Source of the DNA: Fratercula arctica
Lineage: Eukaryota; Chordata; Aves; Charadriiformes; Alcidae
Reading direction: 5' to 3'
Length of the DNA: 64,000 nt
Assembly: GCA_947846985.1 (NCBI GenBank)
Contig: CANTUZ010000007.1
Location: 28,028,355-28,092,354, forward strand
Position 1 is the stretch's first letter. Every line of letters begins with the position of its first letter. The position numbers and the translations under genes were made by a program. Of this stretch, positions 49,032-60,320 are shown one piece after another. A model generated the notes under the pieces. The model searched no databases, was not told where the DNA came from, and was given only the letters and a program-made list of their open reading frames with translations.

Positions 49032-49205
49032 GTGCCAGTTAAAGGTACTAAATGCTTTGTTTTCCATATCTCCTCCTGTTGTGTCTTCTGTGTCAGGCAG
49101 GAGAGGCTGTTGCTGCTGAGGCACACGACGGTGATGGACTCTGGGAGAAAGTCTGCCGTAGGTGCTTTCAAACATGCCAAATGGTGGTTCTCAACAGGGA
49201 AAAAC
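49032..49205 (-). other. Candidate coding exon (unproven), 174 bp
   Basis: On the minus strand an acceptor with a good pyrimidine tract (GTATTATCTATTTGCTTTTAG) ends at 49206. The exon ends at 49032 before GTAAGTGAC, a strong donor. An ATG at 49175 has G at -3 and an in-frame TGA 15 bases upstream. It opens exactly 48 codons to the donor, phase 0: MFESTYGRLSPRVHH, then RVPQQQQPLLPDTEDTTGG, then DMENKAFSTFNWH. The composition (a Q-run, then PLL with acidic residues) resembles a disordered cytoplasmic N-terminus, so it could be an alternative first coding exon. A second frame is also open across the whole segment. I do not recognise the protein. Confidence 0.27.
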
Positions 49206-49289
49206 CTAAAAGCAAATAGATAATACAGAGATTATATCAGGGCAAAAAAAAAAAAAAAAACAAACAAAACAAACAACTTGCACATGTTT

Positions 49290-49900
49290 GCAGAATAACG
49301 TGCAGTGGCAGGACCCAGTGGCTCCAGTGTCAGCGTCGCTTTGTGAACTGGGGTCACTTCACAGCGCATTGTAAATCTGCTATCTCATGTTTCAATTGCT
49401 CATGTCAGGAGGACAGAACATATTCATAAACAGAGCAGCTTGTTATCTACAGTGGGAAAGATGAATCAGCAGCATCGCGATACGAGCAGCTAAAGCCCGC
49501 TTAGCATCACTAGTCCCAAACGCTACCTGTCAAACAGCAATCATATGCAAAAGAAGTATGCTACCTGCTGTAGGCAAACAGTCAGTGATGCACTGTCCCG
49601 ACACTGAGTCACAGATGTAAGCGGAATACTGGCTATGGAATGGCACAGATGGAGATAAATGAGAGGTGGTGTTCGCAGTATGAACATCCTTGCACAAGAT
49701 TGCTATTATGCTTTGCTTTTTTAGGGACAGATTCAGCTCCCACCACAGGCGAGAACAGCACTAAAGGCTAGTCTGAGCTCTTTTTGTAATTGTTTCATAA
49801 GCCTGCGGGTTGTTGCAGAGGTTGGGATTGCAGTTTACAATTGTAGTAGTATTCTCAGCCCCCCCTGTTCTATCGGTGTCACTTTGCGTCACTGCTGTTA
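49290..49900. promoter_or_regulatory. Candidate conserved regulatory region
   Basis: About 600 bp of balanced, repeat-free DNA with scattered CpGs lies just upstream (minus sense) of the candidate exon at 49032-49205. Visible sites are TCGCGA (49475-49480), CTGTCAAA (49527-49534), ATGCAAA, a POU/octamer core (49545-49551), and TGAGTCA, an AP-1 site (49605-49611). It has the texture of a conserved non-coding element or a tissue-specific promoter. Conservation cannot be seen from one sequence. Confidence 0.25.
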
Positions 49901-51220
49901 CAGCCACACACAGAACCAGGTCCTGTGACTGCTAAGTAAAAAAGCATGCAGGGAAAATATTAACTTAAATAATATCAAAAGGTGCTAAATAGCTACGCTT
50001 GCTATTTTATCAATATAGCAATGAGCCCTAGAAATACTTTTGAGTACTGAGAGTATGTACTATATGAGTGCATTTATTGGCTAAAACTGTATACATTAAA
50101 AATGTTTTCTTCTCGTATCTTTCATTAATCTGGCTCTATATTTTTGCAGACAGCACTGGGTATCAGAGAGGCAAGTTGCCTACTAAGATCATACTATAAA
50201 TTCTCATTGTATTTCTTTGTTTTTTATTGCTTCCTCACTTGGCTTGACATTTTCATGTGAATAAAGTACAGTACCAACATCAAGTTGTTCTCACACAGGT
50301 TTACAAAGGGGGGGAAAAAAAAAGTCACTTAATAAATATGATGAAAAGGTGAAAGTAAGTCCTGGAAGCCAAGTGCAGATAAAATGGATTTTGCATTCTT
50401 TTTTTTTTCCCCCTCTTGTTCTTATCCAAAGAACAGATGCATTGGTCAGTTCAAAGAAAGCTAAAGTGCAGTTTTGCTAATGCCTCTGACAGCTGCTGAT
50501 GTAATACAGTATTTCCTGATGCAGGAGATTATTTTGCTGCCCTTGCTAAGGTGAAATGAAGAAAATCTGAGTATACACATTAATTTTCTTTAAATGGTGA
50601 TCTTTTTGTTCTGGCTGTTTCTAAATTTTGAGAGGAGGTGTCAATCCTGCATTTGTCTCAGATCACAAAACCAAGTCAAGTGTTCTGTCCTTGAACACTT
50701 TATGGAAGAGCAAATCATACACAGTGAATAAATATTAAAGAGTACATAGTTATTGCCATGTAACTGTAGTTAAACTGTATTAATTTAATTTGCAAAAGCT
50801 ATCTCAGACTAAATCCTGTATCAATTTGTGCATTCTTTCTGTCTCTGCGGTGTTTCATTCTTAGTCTTCCCTTTAATATTCCCTCAGTCAGTTCTGTTAC
50901 CAATATTCATGTCTGATAGAGAAACCAAGGTTATGTTATGGAGCAAAGTCTAATGCTCGTCTGTATCCTGTGGATCTTCAGAACAGGATTATAAAGATTT
51001 TGATACAGTAAATTTGCACATATAGTAAGAGTTTGATGCAACTCTGGTGAGGATTGGTATAAGAAGAGCCTAAGCGATAAAAACATGAATAATCCAAAGT
51101 ACTAATTGAAACATCATTTATTCTAGAATATGTGGTTGAGATTCTCTTTGTACTTTGGATGAAAGGTGTTTCGGTTCGGCTTAGGTTGTTCTAATTGTGT
51201 GGGGTCCTTCTTGTTTGTAT
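49901..51220. other. AT-rich non-coding stretch
   Basis: No gene is recognised. A T/C tract lies at 50400-50414. The segment 50470-50560 (CTGACAGCTGCTGATG and neighbours) is non-repetitive and could be regulatory. Confidence 0.5.
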
Positions 51221-51282
51221 GGTTAGGTTTGGGTGTGGGTGTGTGGGTGGGGGTGTGGGTGTGTGTGTGGGTGTGTGTGTGT
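51221..51282. repeat. GT-rich repeat with G-runs
   Basis: An irregular (GGGTGT)n / (GT)n tract. Five or more runs of three to five G are separated by loops of 1-5 bases on the plus strand, so it fits a canonical G-quadruplex pattern. Confidence 0.9.
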
Positions 51283-53881
51283 AAGCAACATGAAAAAGAT
51301 ATTCCAGAATATGTAACAAGCTCAGCATTGCTTGTCAGTTTGCTCTTGAAATGAATATAGGCTACACCGTTTACTTTGCGCTTGAAGCTTTCAACGGTTC
51401 CGAGTTTTAAATTGGTCCAATTGCTAATTGATGATGCATAAAATTGTACCATAAAACACAATATGAATTTCCTCACAAACATTCAATTAGGATACAATGT
51501 ATTTCAGAGTTTTGCTGCATAATGAATCTTATGCTGGATCTTTTTTAATCTTCTTAGCGGATCCGAGTAAGTGCTTCCTCAGTTGGATAATATTTTCTAG
51601 AAAGTCACAGTTTATTTGATACAGGGGTACCTTCACACTTGCTTTTTTTAAAGGAGGTGTTTAGTGAATGTACACACCTACCTAAGCCCTATATGAGGAT
51701 ATTTTTTACTGTTATGTCTTCCCCAGTTACAGGTGAAAGACAAGTAGATGCCATGACCTTAAGGTGTCTCCTCAACTACAAACATTCCTAGCCAGAGTAG
51801 AGTCTAGTGTTTTGCTTGCTTATGATAGAGCAAGGTAGACCAAAAACCAGATCTACATTCAGACCTCCCTGACGTTCAGAAGTGCTGGGTTATGTAGTGG
51901 TTTTGTTCATCTCGAGTCTCTATAGACTCCATAGCGTATCAGCTTTTTTGTTAGCACTGACAAGAAGCAAACCTGGAAAAAACTTGTTTCGTTATAATGT
52001 ACCAAAAGAGGATAAACAAACCTTAAAAGAACTTTTTTCCCTATAAAATATGAAAAGAAAAGTTCCTAATTGAGTTATATTTTTTTTGGAGGCTTTGTCT
52101 TTCTCTTTTAATTTTATGTTGTCCTTGGTAGGTTATGGTTTAACAAGAGGGGAGAACTTGCCAAAAATAGGAACATGGATGGGTTGATTTAACTGAGTGA
52201 AGGACACCTGTTTGTTTGCAGACAGATGTTGAATGCCTTCAAGAAACTTGTACGCTTTTGGAAAAAATAATTTAATTGAAATCTCTCTTTGAAGTGCTCC
52301 TGACCATCACATTTTTTTTTTTTTCTTACCACCATCAGGGGAGTATCTCTAAAACTAAATCCATTCACAAAGATATCACATTGATGGCAGCGGAGGTTAT
52401 GACCCCATTCAGTTTTTATGGATAAATTATAATTTCAAAAATCTTTGAATGGTTTCTGCAATGGGATTCAATATGCATAGTTTAAAAAAGAAAAGAAAAA
52501 CCTACTGTGAAGCCCTGCAGAGCTGAGTGAATGGGGAGGACAAGAAGAGTTATCTTTTTGAGCAGAGGTTTTATTGAGGCTTCAAGATCATATAAGTAGA
52601 AAAAGAAGATAATATTTGGGAGCTTCCAAAAAATCTTTGTGTAAAAACGGAAAGATTCTGTAAGGGAAGGTGACTTCAACCTGTTCTCAAATTTGGTCAT
52701 TTGGTGATATTCCTGATGTTAAACATCCACAAGTTCTGCCAAATGGTGAGCTCAGTTAACAAAATCTAATCAAAATCCAACATTCTTCCTGATCCAGCTG
52801 GAAGCTTCTGTCCAAAAATGATGTGACTTAATTGTCTATTTATTATTTCAATATGTATGTCAAAAATCAGTACAGAAAGAGAAATAAAATATTCACTTTC
52901 CTTCATGATCTTTTCTCCTTTATTGGAGTATCTTGTTTAACTTCCAGAAATAGCAAGTGTCTTCAAGAATAAAATACTCCTTCTGTTAACATAGGGCTCA
53001 TGACAACCTGCTAACCCTAGAGATGTAAGATATGTTATCTAACAGTCATAGAGTGGTGGCAGAAGAACATTTCTGTTCTGTTGTTCGTCATATGCCAACC
53101 GTCTCTGAAAGAAAAAGGGGTCTTTCAGTCTTTAGAGCTGAAATTTCTCATTGGAATTTCTGCTGTAACTTCTGTCAAAGGTTTTAGAATGTGTTTCTTT
53201 TATCTAAGTGTGGGGTTTTTCTGAGTTTTGTTTGTTGGATTCTCCATCCCTCCCCCCCCTCCCCACCCACCTCCCCAAGTGAAATAATTCCAGAGTTGTT
53301 GCTGAAATTCCTGCTCTGGCATGGTTATAATTGTTTTGTTTACCATTTCATGTTCATCTGCAGAAATATGTAAATCATGATCTTCAATTTGTGGATGCTC
53401 AGCCAGGCAGTGTATCAGCTTTGTATCTTGGTACTGGCCCCTTCTCCTTTTCTAGCTGTTTGAGGTGTCTCTCTCAAAGTGTTCTTGTTTTTTCAATAAG
53501 AGATTACTGATTATTGATTATCTGTTAATACTTTAGTCCTATTTTTGTTGTCGTTTATTATTTATACAATACCGTCATTCTACTGACTGTATTGCCTTGG
53601 TAAATCCATTTGATGGATTTTTTTTCTGCACTTGTCCAATAGTCTAAGATTATATCTTTGTTCTAATTGCTTTGAATCTCCTTATCGGTTTTTGTTAATT
53701 TTGTGTTATGTTTTTATTAGTATCATGTTTATTAGCTCCATTTTTGTTTTCGTTCTTCCCTAGCCTTTATTTTATCTTGCTTTCTTCCCTAGCCTTTATC
53801 AGTGCATATGATTTTCATCTTTTTCAAAATTTTTCATTTCAGTGGTGAATGTTCCTGTCCTGCATAGTTTTGCCTCTTTTT
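51283..53881. other. AT-rich non-coding stretch
   Basis: No gene is recognised. An 18-bp word TTCTTCCCTAGCCTTTAT occurs twice, at 53753-53770 and 53782-53799, with 29-bp spacing. A C/T-rich run lies at 53245-53278. Confidence 0.55.
53753..53799. repeat. 18-bp direct repeat, 29-bp spacing
   Basis: TTCTTCCCTAGCCTTTAT is present twice without mismatch, separated by 11 bases. This is a small tandem duplication. Confidence 0.85.
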
Positions 53882-53925
53882 AATCATAGAACTATAGAAT
53901 GGTTAGAGTTGGAAATGTCATAATA
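53882..53925 (-). mobile_element. CR1 3'-end remnant (very short)
   Basis: AATCATAGAACTATAGAATGG followed by TTAGAGTTGGAA matches only the last 40 or so bases of a CR1 in minus orientation: two octamer repeats and the start of the TTGGAAGG block. It is an extremely 5'-truncated insertion or a decayed copy. Confidence 0.75.
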
Positions 53926-55292
53926 TTGTCAAGCTATTGTTACTGATGCTTCATAATTTACATTTTAACAGTTTTTTCAATACTGTGCATGTGGATCAGT
54001 TCATAAGTATTCACAAATCATCATCACTGAGACACATGCGTGCATGCCTCCGTAGCCCAGGAAAATATGTCAGCTGAAACATTAGCAATATGTTTAATCA
54101 GCAGTACAGCCAGAGCTCATCTGAGTAGCAGAAATTGACAGTCTTTGGTTGAGCAGTAAATTCTGCAATGCAGAGTACTTTCAAAGAGTACAAAACGTAG
54201 CAAATTAAGGGCACCAAACTAAATTTATGGTCAGTATTAACAAATGGGCTGAGGGAAAACTGCCTGGAAAATTATATCCATAAAAAAGGACTTTAGAAAT
54301 GTTCCGGATGAACACGGGGTAAGACATCAGCACTGTCTGGTAGATGAGGCTGGCTGACTTGAGTAGCTAGCTGGTTTTCATATACTCACTGTCCACCTTG
54401 TACAGTGAACGGGCTAATCGTTATTAAAATGACCATGGTAGAAGAGGGGGAATAGTCCTGAATGTTAAACTTATTTGCTTTCGCTACAAATGATCACTAA
54501 ACTGGAAAACATTGTGGTGTGTTTAGAGTCTCTCAAGATTGGTAGTATTGCCATCCTATGGATGTCATAGGCAATCAGTGTAATCACTGGTACACAAATG
54601 CTTCACTGCTAGTCTTATTCTCATGGGAACACAGATTTCCATAAACCAAAGAACTGGGAAAATGCAAAAACAAAAACCAGAGCTAATTCTATAAACCGTT
54701 CGCTAATTAAAGATCCAACTCAGGCTGCTTCACTGTCTACTTCATTGGTTTGACCTAATTTATTCCTGAAAGAAAGACAAACCACTTCCTTCAGGGTGTT
54801 GTTTCTTTAGTGACAAAGGATCTCAGAATTATATGTGTTCTTCAAAAATTAAGGCAACCAATGGCTCTGGAATAATATGAGATTTTTTTTATGTGTGTGT
54901 ACTCATATCTTTTCTCTAGGACTTTTCTGAAGACCGAGATCGATGCAGATTCCTAAATAGGCTTAGAAAGCAAAAAATTACATACCGCAGTTTGATGCAG
55001 TTTTGGGACATAGTTTAGCAGACAGGTCTTGGAAGTTTAAGTGCCACAACGTGGCTTGTTTCTGGTGCCAGGAGCACTTCATTACAAGTAAATTTAGAGG
55101 GTTAGCTCTAGAAATAACATCATCATTCTGGGCTTGGAAATTTTATCCTTCATATTAGGTGTTAGTGGTCTTTCAAAATGCAAAATAATGCACAGAATAA
55201 CCCGTCCCATGGATTTATTGTACTTTGTCATGTGTAGTCTCTAAAATAGTGCATTCTGAAGCCTTTTGGAAGAGCACTTTTGGTTTTGCTCG

Positions 55293-55305
55293 TGCTGAGT
55301 CAGCA
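55293..55305. promoter_or_regulatory. Perfect T-MARE (MAF recognition element)
   Basis: TGCTGAGTCAGCA is the exact 13-bp palindromic TRE-type MAF recognition element, bound by large and small MAF dimers and by NRF2 or BACH with small MAF. It also contains an AP-1 site, TGAGTCA. Flanking sequence is repeat-free. Occupancy is inferred. Confidence 0.5.
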
Positions 55306-55775
55306 GCAGTTCAACTTCTCCAGGGTATCAGAATGACAACTAAATTATTTATTGGCTACAGGTGTTTATACTTACTCATTTTACCCTAAAGCATATGAAT
55401 TCCTGCTAGAAATTAAAGGTGGTTAGCAGTTTTCACACTAATGTAAACATTTGTGCGCAGTAATTAGAGCTTCTTCCCATTCTCCCATAATGAAGAAAGG
55501 AAAATGTTACTGATAGCTGCTATCTAGTACCTGTAACTTTTTTGACCCCAACAGTGTCACTGTTAACTGTTTAAGAAATGCTACTCTGATAAAATAAAGC
55601 TGGTTTGATTTCATACTAAGAATTAAATTTTATTTCCGTAAACTAGCAATGTTTTGACTGCAAATGCATGCTCCCATGATCTACGCAGCTCTGGGATATC
55701 TCCTAAAGTTTCTTTTATTGCTTTTCTTGGTTTAAGAATAGGATCCTCTCTGCATTTAGCCCAGAAATTTGTCCC

Positions 55776-55797
55776 TTTTTTTTTTTTTTTTTTTTTT
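55776..55797. repeat. Poly(T) tract, 22 bp
   Basis: Twenty-two T on the plus strand. On the minus strand an AATAAA lies more than 40 bases before the A-run, rather far for a retrocopy tail. Confidence 0.9.
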
Positions 55798-57234
55798 GAA
55801 ACAGATTGTAAAGAATCTCACAGTTGTCAGTGGCTACAAAGTCTTTATTTGGATTTTTTATTGCATTCAAGTAATATGAAAGAATCAAAGAAAATAGCAG
55901 CAGAAGGCAATTATTTATAGCAAAAATAGCATCAGTTGCTATGGAAAATTATTTCAAGAGCCGTTTCTGAACACTAAGCCTGTATCGTTCTTTATCTCAA
56001 ATATCTGGGGAAGGAATACATTTGGTTTGATTTAATGTAGTTTATTCTCGAGTGGCTGATGTAAAGGGCAGCAAATCCAGGTTCTGTGTCCCTTCTAAGT
56101 AAATTTTTGGTGTAACTTTAATAATCAGTTCATGTAAAACAAGAGAATTCCTGTCTGTGCTAAATGTAAGGCTGCATATAAAGCCTTCTTGTACCCAAAT
56201 ATGAGTACAGCACATCCTTACCCTTTACTCGGTCAGAACAATTTGATCATTTAGCTATAATGTGTTTCAGGTTTCCACAACCAATATTTCTTGGATCCTA
56301 GTCATTAATAATATCTTAGATAATGATTTGGGAAGATTGCTAGCAGAAACAACAGTGAAAATTTGGTGCAAAAGGTAGGATGTGTTCAGTGTAGACTGAT
56401 GTAATGGCAGTGAGTGAAATAGTAATTTAGATGGAGTGGAAATACTTTAGGTTTTAAAGACACTGAATACACTGAACAGAAATGAACAGTCCTGGTAGAC
56501 TGCTCATCTGAATCTAATAACTTCTTTCACAGAAGTTTGGTTTTGTTAATAAAACAACTTAACATCTTCAGTTCATTCTTTTTTTAAGTTTATCTTGTAA
56601 TAACCCCCAGAGAATAGAGAATTTTGAGAATATTTGAGTTGGTTGGGTTATTCTTGTTTCTTTGTGACAGGTCCATTAGCTAGATTTTCATACGCTTGCT
56701 TACATTTTTCCATATTAATTTCAATTGGTGACCCAGACTGTTAAGATGGGAAAATAAAGTTTCATTAAACTGAAGTATGCATAACGTAGAGGCAAGTTAC
56801 ATTGACGACAAAGTGAAAATGCAAACAGAAAGAGTTATAAGCTTAATGCAGGCAGGTAATACAGCATGAAGACAGGCTAACAGGGTAAGAGAAGGAAGGA
56901 CAGAAGTCAGCTTGAACAGAAAAATGAATGAATGTTTCCCAAATTCACTAGTGCAGAAGGGGAAAAAAAGTTAGATATTTTAATTACATGTGGATGATGG
57001 TCTTTAATGAGAATAAAATATTTCAGAATCCATGCTTTAACTGATCTGAGGTAGACTTTGTTTTGACTTGGATATTTTACAGTTATTGCGCTATTGGAAT
57101 TTACCAGTCAAGTCTAGAAATGCATTTACTGAAAAAATTTAGAGAAGTTACATGTGGCCGAGCGATCTGTGGCTGTGTGGAAGCTCCACTGACCAGTGCA
57201 TTTCAGTGATGTGGGTCCTTTCAAAATAAATGTG

Positions 57235-57600
57235 AAGAAAACTTCTCTGCGGAGACTTCATTGTGGCCTTTCAATATGTAAAGGGGCCTTATAAGAAAGA
57301 TGGAGAAAGACTTTTTACCAGGGCGTGTAGTGATAGGACAGGGTGAAACAGTTTTAAACTGAAAGAGGGTAGATTTAAATTGGACACGAGGAAGAAATTT
57401 CTTACAATGAGGGTGGTGAGGCCCTGGCCCAGGTTGCCCAGAGAAGCTGTGGCTGCCCCATCCCTGGAGGTGTTCAAGGCCAGGCTGGACGGGGCTTGGA
57501 GCAACCTGGTCTGGTGGGAGGTGTCCCTGCCCAGGGCAGGGGGTGGCACTGGGTGAGCTTTAAGGTCCCTTCCAACCCAAACCATTCCATGATTCCATGA
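57235..57600 (+). mobile_element. CR1 LINE, 3'-end fragment
   Basis: Plus-oriented CR1. It starts near GGAGACTTCATTGTGGCC and passes AGTGATAGGACAGGGTGAAA, then TTTTAAACTGAAAGAGGGTA, ATGAGGGTGGTGAGGCCCTG and CCCATCCCTGGAGGTGTTCA. It ends with GGTCCCTTCCAACCCAAACC and two octamers (ATTCCATGATTCCATG). Its 3' 200 bp closely match the inverted copy at 36562-36760. It has no coding capacity. Confidence 0.96.
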
Positions 57601-60169
57601 AAATTGCCTTTTGTGGTATGATTAAACGGGGCTGGTATTAGTGTTAGTTACTGACATTTTCTTGTTTTATTTTGATATGCTTCGTATTGGACACATACAA
57701 AAATGGCTGTCTCATAGCATGGTATTAATGACATGATTTCCTAAGTGTGCATCTAGGTCAGCTGCTGCTGTGAAAATGTGACTAGAATCCTGAAAGTTAC
57801 CAAGTACATAACAACTCGCTTTGAATCCTAGGAAAACAATTACAATTTGATTTGCTTAGTTTGAAATTTGATAAGAAAGCGACTAGAAGTGGTGCAGTAC
57901 TCTTCCATTTAAAATATTAGCTTAGCAACATATTTAGGTGTAAAAGAACCCCCAAATCTAGTAATTCAAGAAACACTTAACAGGTCTAATTCAGAAGCAG
58001 TATCAAAATGGATTTTTTTCTAACTTGTTAGACAGTGTTTATCACAAACAGCAGAGGAGACAGTCTACAGGGCATTGATTCTCTCCTACTTTAGCTGTGC
58101 TAGGATAATGACTAGTCGATGTTCTAATAAAAAAAGTTTGAAAATAAAATGCAAGTGATTACGAAAGCCGTAAGCATTTAAAATTGTTCTTAATGATGTA
58201 GCTACAGTTTCTGTTACTGAAATAGCTTTTGCTGATTTATATTGGTTTCTATTTAGATGGCTGTCTGGTTACAAATGATGTTTTCATCTACACTGAATGA
58301 AGGATTTAGAAATAACTTTTAGAATTAGCCTAATTAAATGCTTATTAATTTTTTAATAATTATCACATCTTGGGTTTTGCCTGAGGTTTTTGAACAAAAA
58401 AGTGTTTCACTCTCTTAAAAAGGCCCAAACCATGAAAAAAGGCTAGAATATTGAGGTAAGGAAAGGTTAAGTAACTTGTTTAAAGTCATCGAGCCCAGAC
58501 AAGAATCAAGATCTTAATTTGCTGAGCCATGCATTGCTTCATTTTAGCACATACATTAGATATAACACAATCCTTGATGATAACCTTTCATTCAATTGGA
58601 GACTGAGTAAAGTCTCAGGGGAAAAAAGTTTGTATTTTATTTATCTGGGGCAGTTCATACCCATTTAGCAGCTTCTCTTCCTGCTGTCACTTTAGAACAG
58701 GGTGAAACGAACACGGATCGTTAGAAGAGGCTGTACTGTTCACTTATGTCATGGTTACATTTTCTCCAGATGTTTTTTCTCATATTTAATTCTCTTTACA
58801 TTTTATCCAGTATTGTAAGAGAAGTGAATGGTCTTACTGATTTTCACAGCACTGTCCAGGTCTTTTTTTCAAAGTTGTGGTTGGTGGAGAATCCGGCGTG
58901 ATATGCAAGTAGGTTAGAGTTTCTGCATTACCTTGCATTTGTAAATGTTGCATATCCACTTGTGTCATGATACCTGATCAACTGTCTTCTAGAGGTCCCT
59001 TCAGATTTCCCCAACTATATTTTATTCTAGTGCAATTTTGTACCGCTTAAACATTTAATCGCTTCATTTACTGCTTTCTAAAAAGCCCTTTCTCTGCGCT
59101 ATTCTCTGTGGTTTCAGTGAGCAGAGGCGGCTCACCTCTGATCTGTACCTGTATTTTCCTTAGAAAGCTTTTGTGATGGACTTTGTTACAGGCTTTTTGA
59201 AAGGAGTAAGTCAGATGCTGTCTGCATGCTGTTTCAGAAGAACAAATCTGTGAGCAGAGGGGCAAAATTCCCTTGGAATTTAGAGAATTGCTACTTCTTC
59301 CCCCCATGCAAAGTATGCAGAAAGACTTAAGACTAAATAAAGGTTGAGATCATTCTATTGATCTGTTTTTCATTTCAGACCAGGAAGGTGTTAAATTGCA
59401 GTTCTCAGAGTTCATTTGAATATTTTACTAGTATCTTGACAATTTATTTAGGTCCTCAATGAAACAGGCAAGCCACTGTCAATGGGGTCCAAGCTGGCTC
59501 TGGAGCCTCGCTGACGATTGTTGCGTGACTTTGTTCTAGCATTTCTTCTTTTAACACTGTGATCTCTGTCCCTGTACCGCAGATTGGGAGCTGAAATAGC
59601 ACTTATCTTACACCCTTTACAAAAAAGAGAAAAACTTTCATTTTTTAAGTAGTTTCCCAAGTTGCCTTTTTATTTTAATTTTTTTTTTTTTTTTCCAGGA
59701 GACTTTGATTCTGTCACAGACTCTGGGCTTCGATATGCTTAGAAACATCATTTTGTTCCTTGGCTAATTGCTTTCTCATGCTTTTTAAACTTTTAATTTC
59801 CATCATTCTTTAATCTGCTGTCACTTTGCATATTGTCCCTTCTCCAAGTTATTTTGCCTTAAAAGACAAGTCCTTTGGGACTAGTGGGCCTTACTAGGAC
59901 ATGCAATTATTTTCTGGCTATGGTGCTAGTTGCAGACAGATTAGTTCGGGGATGGGTTCAGAAGCTGTGAAACTATGACTTACAAAAAGCGGTCTCATAA
60001 AACAGCAGCTTGGGGTACTTGGAACTTAAGAACATCTACCTTCCCAGAGAAAAAGGCTTTTGGAGTTAAAACAAAACAAGCAAACAAACACACACAAACC
60101 CCCCAAAAAGCCCCAATGAACCAACCAAAAAAAAAAAAAAAAAGCTCCTTTGGTTGAGGTGGAAAACTT
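57601..60169. other. AT-rich non-coding stretch
   Basis: No gene is recognised. It holds the MIR-like relic at 58449 and a T-tract at 59679-59695. An A/C-rich patch lies at 60070-60143. Confidence 0.55.
58449..58545 (-). mobile_element. MIR-like CORE-SINE relic
   Basis: ATTGAGGTAAGGAAAGGTTA, then AGTAACTTGTTTAAAGTCAT, then CAAGAATCAAGATCTT is collinear with reverse-complement MIR (TGAGGCACAGAGAGGTTAAG, TAACTTGCCCAAGGTCA, GGATTCGAACCCAGG). GGTTAAGTAACTTG matches exactly. This is the best MIR match in the window. Confidence 0.65.
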
Positions 60170-60320
60170 GCAGACAAGAAACGTGCGGACAAGGACTCGC
60201 GTGCGGCGGAGTCAGCTGTGTTCAGGGAGCAAAGGGCATGGCACGGAGAGCCAGGGTCTAGCGCCAGGCGCTGGCTGAACTCTGCCACCCCGCTGCTTCG
60301 TCACCCAGCTGCGCTCTGGC
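60170..60320. promoter_or_regulatory. Small GC/CpG-rich patch
   Basis: A cluster of CpGs (ACGTGCGG, ACTCGCGTGCGGCGGAG, CTAGCGCC, GGCGCTGG, CCGGTG) lies within otherwise CpG-poor DNA. AGCGCCAGGCGCT (60260-60272) is a 6+1+6 inverted repeat. It is too small for a standard CpG island. It could be a weak promoter, an enhancer or a decayed GC-rich repeat. Confidence 0.3.

Larger units (their letters stand above)
53926..57234. other. AT-rich non-coding stretch
   Basis: No gene is recognised. It contains the MARE at 55293 and a T22 tract at 55776-55797. DNA around 54000-54140 and 55250-55520 is repeat-free and of regulatory texture. Confidence 0.5.

Noticed and set aside
51558..51566. 9-nt microexon-like unit CGGATCCGA between a good acceptor and GTAAGTGC
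   Set aside because: Too short to carry evidence; such spacing of cryptic sites is expected by chance.
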